From positions 1 through 10,339 of the forward strand of contig JAPOQV010000193.1 of assembly GCA_026710565.1 (NCBI GenBank): a stretch of 10,339 nt of DNA, written 5' to 3'. Source of the stretch: Spirochaetaceae bacterium (GTDB lineage Bacteria; Spirochaetota; Spirochaetia; SZUA-6; Bin103). Numbering within the stretch: the stretch's first letter is position 1; each line of letters begins with the position of its first letter. The position numbers were made by a program, and so were the translations under genes. Shown piece after piece: positions 6,872 through 10,339 of the stretch. The notes under the pieces were generated by a model. It did no database searches. It was not told where the DNA came from and saw nothing but the letters and a program-made list of their open reading frames with translations.

Positions 6872-8035
6872 TCAGCGGGTGAAGTCACGGGTCAGGTCGA
6901 GCGCCAGGTCACGGAAGCCTTGCACGCGATGGCAGGTGACCAGGTTGGTGTCGTGCTGGCTCGCTCCCCCCACCGACGTCCGCGACAGCACGACCAGGTC
7001 ATCGCCGTCGATCAGGTTGGATGCGTAGCTGAACGACTCGGTCATCTTGCGGCTCATCGCCACGCAGCCGGCCTGGAACCAGTTCTGGGCGTCGGCGCTG
7101 TAGATCAACAGCAGGATGCGGCGCTCATTGGCGACGATGCCGCGGAAGCCGATCTCGGCGAGCTTGTCGTTCACGGGCGTCAGCGTGTCGGAGACCGGAT
7201 TCACGCACGTCCAGAACAGGTCGGAGACCTCGTCGTGGACGATGTGGAACTTGCACTGCCCGCCGGGCATGGGGCAGTACTGGCTGAACCGGTAGCTCAT
7301 GGTGCCGCCGTCGTCCACCAGGTCGCAGATGGCCGCCAGGCCCACGGTCGCCCGCCCCAGCACGTGCAGGCGCAAGAGGTTGCGCAGCCTGCCGCGCACG
7401 GAGATCAGGTTGCCCTCGATCCAGCAGTCCTCGGTGCCGGTCTCCGGCGGATAGGCGAAAGTGTTCATCGGCTGCGGCGCGCCGGGAAAGCGCTCCATCG
7501 GCGATGCCCGCCACGCCGCGGGATCGAGCAGGTCACGGCTCAGGTCGCCCGCCATCACGAACGACTCCCAGGAGGAGCGCCCGCCGCCCGAGCGGCCGAC
7601 CCGCGGGCAGGTCTCGAAGGCGCGGTAGACCTGCCCGCCCTGGAAGGTCACCGCCGTCGGCGCGCCGTGGCTGCGCCGGTCGCACACCTCGACTTCCGGC
7701 GTCCAGGTGTGGCCGCCGTCCACCGAGCGGCTGATGATCACCTCCCGCGACTGGCGGCGGTTGCCGATCATGTACAGCGCGCCCGCGTGCACGAAGCAGC
7801 TCGGCCAGATGACGTCGGTCGTGCCGCGCAGCTCCCAGGTTCTGCCGCCGTCCGCGCTCACCCGCACCTCGGTCTGGTTGGGAAACGTCTCCGTGTACGG
7901 CTTCGGCTGGAACCACTCGTAGGACGCGACCATCTCCCCACCCGGCAGCCGGGTGATGCCCGGCGAGCCGGCGAAGTGCCGCTCCTTGTCAGGCGACTCC
8001 GCCACCACCACGTAGTCCTGCGCCAACGGCTGCAT
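6872..8035 (-). CDS. Sialidase-fold (BNR/Asp-box) protein, probable intracellular glycan hydrolase
   Basis: 387 residues from the ATG at 8033-8035. The frame stays open to 8839, but that part overlaps the sulfatase out of frame and this ATG has a strong RBS (GGGAGGGG, 8042-8049, six bases away). Two clear Asp boxes, SADGGRTW (60-67) and SVDGGHTW (104-111), plus a degenerate SADAQNWF (313-320), mark a six-bladed beta-propeller. Family-like W205-I-E-G-N is also present. The Arg of the sialidase (F/Y)-R-I-P motif is absent: the corresponding stretch reads FAGSPGITRLPGG (21-33), so true sialic-acid hydrolysis is doubtful although databases may label it exo-alpha-sialidase. There is no signal peptide and there are ten cysteines, both consistent with the cytoplasm. 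It is probably translationally coupled to the sulfatase and is expected to act on the same sugar. A non-enzymatic sugar-binding propeller is the alternative. Confidence 0.78.
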   Translation of the reverse strand: MQPLAQDYVVVAESPDKERHFAGSPGITRLPGGEMVASYEWFQPKPYTETFPNQTEVRVSADGGRTWELRGTTDVIWPSCFVHAGALYMIGNRRQSREVIISRSVDGGHTWTPEVEVCDRRSHGAPTAVTFQGGQVYRAFETCPRVGRSGGGRSSWESFVMAGDLSRDLLDPAAWRASPMERFPGAPQPMNTFAYPPETGTEDCWIEGNLISVRGRLRNLLRLHVLGRATVGLAAICDLVDDGGTMSYRFSQYCPMPGGQCKFHIVHDEVSDLFWTCVNPVSDTLTPVNDKLAEIGFRGIVANERRILLLIYSADAQNWFQAGCVAMSRKMTESFSYASNLIDGDDLVVLSRTSVGGASQHDTNLVTCHRVQGFRDLALDLTRDFTR

Positions 8036-8041
8036 TCGCTG

Positions 8042-8049
8042 CCCCTCCC
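8042..8049 (-). promoter_or_regulatory. Ribosome binding site adjoining the sulfatase stop codon
   Basis: Minus-strand TGA (8050-8052, sulfatase stop) runs straight into GGGAGGGG, six bases before the BNR-gene ATG. Ribosomes ending on the sulfatase would sit on this site, which supports translational coupling and decides the BNR start at 8035. Confidence 0.7.
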
Positions 8050-9465
8050 TCAGCGTGCTTCTTCTCGCACGCCCGCCATCGCTCCGAGCCAGTATGGCTT
8101 GCGGCCGGGCTTCGGCGCGACATCCTTCGGAACCGGGGCCTCCACGCCGTGCTCGATGAGGACGTCCCAGTAGGGATCCCTCGTCTCGGCCAGCATCTCC
8201 AGCAGGCGTGCACGCTGGCGGGCGCACTCGGCCGGATTCTCGTCCGTCAGGTTGTGCTGCTCGAAGGGATCGGCATCGAGATCGTAGAGCAGCTCGATCC
8301 GGTGCTCGTTGAAGGCGTACTTCCAGCGTTCGTTCACCAGCCCGCGCCAGTCCGGCATGCCCAGGTCCCAGCGCGGGCTGCCCACCATCTCCAGGAACAC
8401 GTCCCGCGGGGCGTCGAAGCGCTCGCCCCGCAGTGCCGGCGAGAAGTCCGTGCCCTGACTCCAGCCCGGCACCTCGGCGCCGATCAGCCCCAGCGTCGTG
8501 CCCATCAGGTCGACCAGGCTGAACATCCCGTCCTTGAGCCCGGTCGCGGGTATCTGTCCCGGCCGGTGGAAGATCGCCGGGATCCGCACCGACTCCTCGT
8601 GGCAGTGCTCCTTCTGGTTGTAGAGCCCGTGGCAGCCCATGTAGTCCCCGTGGTCGCTGACATACACCGTCAGCACGTCCTCGAACCCCTCCAGCCCCTG
8701 CACGCACTCCATGAGCCGGCCGATGTTCCAGTCGAGGTTCTCGATCATGGCGTAGTAGTCGGCCAGATGCCCGCGCATATCCGGCGTGTCGGTGAAGTTC
8801 GGCCGCACCGCGAGCGCGCCGGGATCGAAGCGCTTCCACTCGTCCGGAACGATCAGCGGAAAGTGGGGAGGCGTCACCGACAGCACCAGAAACAGCGGCT
8901 GGTCGCCTTCATGGCCGCGCAGGTACTCCATCGCCCGGTCGGTGAGGGCGTCGGTCTCGTAGCCGTCCAGAGGGGTCGGATCGGCGTTGTCGAGCTCGTA
9001 GATCGAGCTGTTGAAATGGCGGTTCAGGCTCTCGAACCCGTACCAGTCCTCGAAGCCCGCGCGGAAGTACTCGGGCGTGCGGTTGCGCGATCCCCCCTCG
9101 AAGAGCCCCGTCGTGTCCCCGGTCACCGATGCGGGCACCTGGTTGCGGACGATGCCGCAATGCCACTTGCCGAAGTAGGCGGTCCGGTAGCCCAGCTCGC
9201 GCAGCAGCGTCGCCGTGCTCGGCGCCGTGGGCTTGAAGACGTCGAAGAAGCCCGCCACCGGTCCGGCGTGCGCGTGGCGCCCGGAGAAGATCGTGCCGCG
9301 CGACGGCGTGCAGATCGGGCAGTTGGCGTAGGCGCGCTCGAAGCTCGCCCCCTCGGCGGAAAGCCGATCCATCCACGGCGTTCGCACGTTGGGATCCCGG
9401 GTATGGCTCATGGCCTGACCGCGGGGTTCGTCGGAAAGGATGTAGATGATGTGAGGTCTCTTCAT
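8050..9465 (-). CDS. Formylglycine-dependent sulfatase (type I), no signal peptide
   Basis: 471 residues, ATG start with RBS AAGGAG (9474-9479) eight bases away. It belongs to the alkaline-phosphatase-like sulfatases, which hydrolyse sulfate esters using Ca2+ and a formylglycine. The core motif is C52-T-P-S-R56, in which Cys52 would be matured by an anaerobic sulfatase-maturating enzyme or FGE; neither is in the window. Probable metal and active-site residues: Asp12 (ILSDEPRG, 9-16), K100 and H102 in GKWHCG, H201 in TPPHFP, D271-H272 in VSDHGDYMGCHG, and K382 in ERWKY. At the usual Asp-Asp pair it reads Asp-Glu (12-13). The start MKRPHIIYIL is a buried beta-strand of the fold rather than a signal peptide, so the enzyme should be cytoplasmic and act on imported sulfated sugar. 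The C-terminus LYDLDADPFEQHNL (393-406) is typical of carbohydrate sulfatases. The exact sugar and sulfate position are not deducible. Confidence 0.93.
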   Translation of the reverse strand: MKRPHIIYILSDEPRGQAMSHTRDPNVRTPWMDRLSAEGASFERAYANCPICTPSRGTIFSGRHAHAGPVAGFFDVFKPTAPSTATLLRELGYRTAYFGKWHCGIVRNQVPASVTGDTTGLFEGGSRNRTPEYFRAGFEDWYGFESLNRHFNSSIYELDNADPTPLDGYETDALTDRAMEYLRGHEGDQPLFLVLSVTPPHFPLIVPDEWKRFDPGALAVRPNFTDTPDMRGHLADYYAMIENLDWNIGRLMECVQGLEGFEDVLTVYVSDHGDYMGCHGLYNQKEHCHEESVRIPAIFHRPGQIPATGLKDGMFSLVDLMGTTLGLIGAEVPGWSQGTDFSPALRGERFDAPRDVFLEMVGSPRWDLGMPDWRGLVNERWKYAFNEHRIELLYDLDADPFEQHNLTDENPAECARQRARLLEMLAETRDPYWDVLIEHGVEAPVPKDVAPKPGRKPYWLGAMAGVREEAR

Positions 9466-9555
9466 CGAAGTCGCTCCTTCGCGGTGGTGCGTGCGAGCCG
9501 CCGGCTGTCACAGGTCCACACGGTGGGATCGTCGCCGAGCCCGCCGAGGTTGGCG

Positions 9556-10339
9556 TCACATCCCCCAGACCGTGATCGGCGCCCCATCTCCGGACGGCGC
9601 GCGGCGGAAGATCTTCTCCTCCCAGCTCCGCTCCGGGGCGCGGTCGAACACGATCAGGTGGCCCGCCCCCGCGCCGCGCCGGTCCAGGTAGCCACGCGTC
9701 TGCTCCACTCCCTCTGCGATGGTCCGCTCCAGAGCCCTGCGCCGCACCTTGCACTCCACCACGAAGCGCCGCTCGCGCCCGCCCTGCGGCCACACGATCA
9801 GCAGGTCCGTGCGCCCGCGCCCCAGCGCGTACTCCCGCTCGATGCGCCCGCCACCGTTGACGATGCGCTGCAGGTGCGCCTGCAACAGCAGCTGCGGGCC
9901 GGCCTCATGGTACTGCTCGAAGCGCTGCACCCAGTGCTCGGAGTGCTCCCGGAAGAACGCCTGGAACGCCGCGATCAGCCCGTCGACGTCCAGGGCGCCC
10001 TCCGCGTCCACGTACCACGCCCTCCGCTGCGGCAGGCCCGCCTGCACCGCATAGTTCAGATGCCGCGGCACCACCTCGGCGTAGATCGGGTTGGCGATGT
10101 GCGGCGTGCCGTCCGGCTCCTGCGCCCCCAGCCCCAGATCGCAGACGTAGGCGACGTCCTCGGTCGACCACTCCTGCTCGTCGGCGCCGGTCAGGATCGG
10201 CTCCACCACGCGCCGCACGCGCTCCTCGCGCAGCTTGTTCGCCAGGTCGTCGATATGGGTGTCGCGGCGCAGGATCAGCCGCTCCTGCGCCTCCCGGATG
10301 GCGTTCTCCGTGATCGGACGCGAGCGGTCGCGCCCCGGC
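9556..10339 (-). CDS. AAA-like ATPase family protein, C-terminal part with PD-(D/E)XK domain (N-terminus off the right edge)
   Basis: The minus-strand frame is open from the right edge to the TGA at 9556-9558 (~261 codons), so the 5' part is missing. It opens with a helical ENAIREAQERLILRRD...THIDDLA segment and a LREERVRRVVEPIL stretch, then a winged-helix-like region (YVCDLGLG, IANPIYAEVVPR), an EHSEHW motif and a restriction-endonuclease-like core: GRIEREY, G-R-T-D (Asp codon 9805-9807) and FVVECKV (Glu codon 9754-9756, Lys codon 9748-9750), forming D...E-x-K. This is the recognisable C-terminal half of a family that starts with an AAA-like NTPase domain. Cellular function is not established; a nuclease linked to defence or element biology is one idea. 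It ends 90 bases before the sulfatase and shows no functional link to sugar use. An internal GTG at 10216-10218 could start a shorter protein, but continuity of conserved sequence upstream argues against it. Confidence 0.8.
   Translation of the reverse strand, partial: PGRDRSRPITENAIREAQERLILRRDTHIDDLANKLREERVRRVVEPILTGADEQEWSTEDVAYVCDLGLGAQEPDGTPHIANPIYAEVVPRHLNYAVQAGLPQRRAWYVDAEGALDVDGLIAAFQAFFREHSEHWVQRFEQYHEAGPQLLLQAHLQRIVNGGGRIEREYALGRGRTDLLIVWPQGGRERRFVVECKVRRRALERTIAEGVEQTRGYLDRRGAGAGHLIVFDRAPERSWEEKIFRRAPSGDGAPITVWGM

Noticed and set aside
4785..7028. A 747-codon open frame on the plus strand antisense to both permeases and the leader of the binding protein
   Set aside because: Its product is a low-complexity run of Asp, Arg, Gln and His, as expected for the mirror image of hydrophobic membrane-protein codons in GC-rich DNA, and the sense-strand genes are unmistakable.
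6920..8173. A 417-codon plus-strand open frame antisense to the BNR gene
   Set aside because: Ala/Arg/His/Val-rich with no domain; the minus strand carries two exact Asp boxes.
8036..8839. Upstream extension of the BNR-protein frame to 655 residues
   Set aside because: The extra part overlaps the sulfatase out of frame, is Arg/Gly-rich, and the ATG at 8033-8035 has a near-ideal RBS.
9533..9548. Direct repeat CGCCGAG (9533-9539 and 9542-9548) between the ATPase-family gene and the sulfatase
   Set aside because: Only two seven-base copies in a GC-rich gap; no dyad symmetry and no link to a known site type.
9556..10218. A stand-alone 220-residue PD-(D/E)XK protein starting at the GTG at 10216-10218
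   Set aside because: Conserved family sequence (LILRRD, HIDDLA, LREERVRR) continues in frame upstream to the window edge, so it is the C-terminal part of a longer protein.

Overview
This is a compact, high-GC (roughly two-thirds G+C by eye) bacterial window in which all eight recognisable genes lie on the minus strand and are transcribed right to left. No RNA gene, transposase or CRISPR array was found, and no gap between genes exceeds about 130 bases. Content and style resemble uncultivated, often marine or host-associated, Spirochaetaceae-type genomes: LplB/YtcP-type sugar permeases, a binding protein with a plain signal peptide and no lipobox (which suggests a diderm), a one-domain sulfatase, a BNR-repeat protein and an AAA-like/PD-(D/E)XK protein. 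The taxonomic assignment is an inference from gene content only.

Right edge (9556-10339): the C-terminal part of a large AAA-like ATPase family protein ending in a PD-(D/E)XK nuclease-type domain. It looks unrelated to the rest and sits just upstream, in transcription order, of a sugar-use locus. Then come a sulfatase with a CTPSR formylglycine motif (8050-9465), a sialidase-fold BNR protein whose ribosome binding site overlaps the sulfatase stop region (6872-8035), the two permeases of a CUT1-type sugar importer (lplB 5814-6782; ytcP/lplC 4911-5801), its periplasmic binding protein (3082-4800), a Gfo/Idh/MocA oxidoreductase (1690-2955), and a partial YetA/PcRGLX-like protein (exo-rhamnogalacturonan-lyase family) that runs off the left edge (1-1662). 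Inverted repeats occur in three gaps: after the BNR gene, between ytcP and the binding protein, and, most strikingly, between the binding protein and the oxidoreductase (two hairpins in tandem).

Working model (inference): an oligosaccharide, probably sulfated and perhaps of a rhamnose-uronate type, is captured in the periplasm, imported by the LplB/YtcP channel with an ATPase encoded elsewhere, and then desulfated, cleaved and oxidised in the cytoplasm. None of the four enzymes has a visible signal peptide, so this would be a 'take it in first, desulfate inside' strategy. The combination of a YetA-like protein with LplB/LplC-type permeases parallels the yetA-lplABCD neighbourhood of Bacillus subtilis, but with sulfatase and BNR genes added and without an lplD in view.
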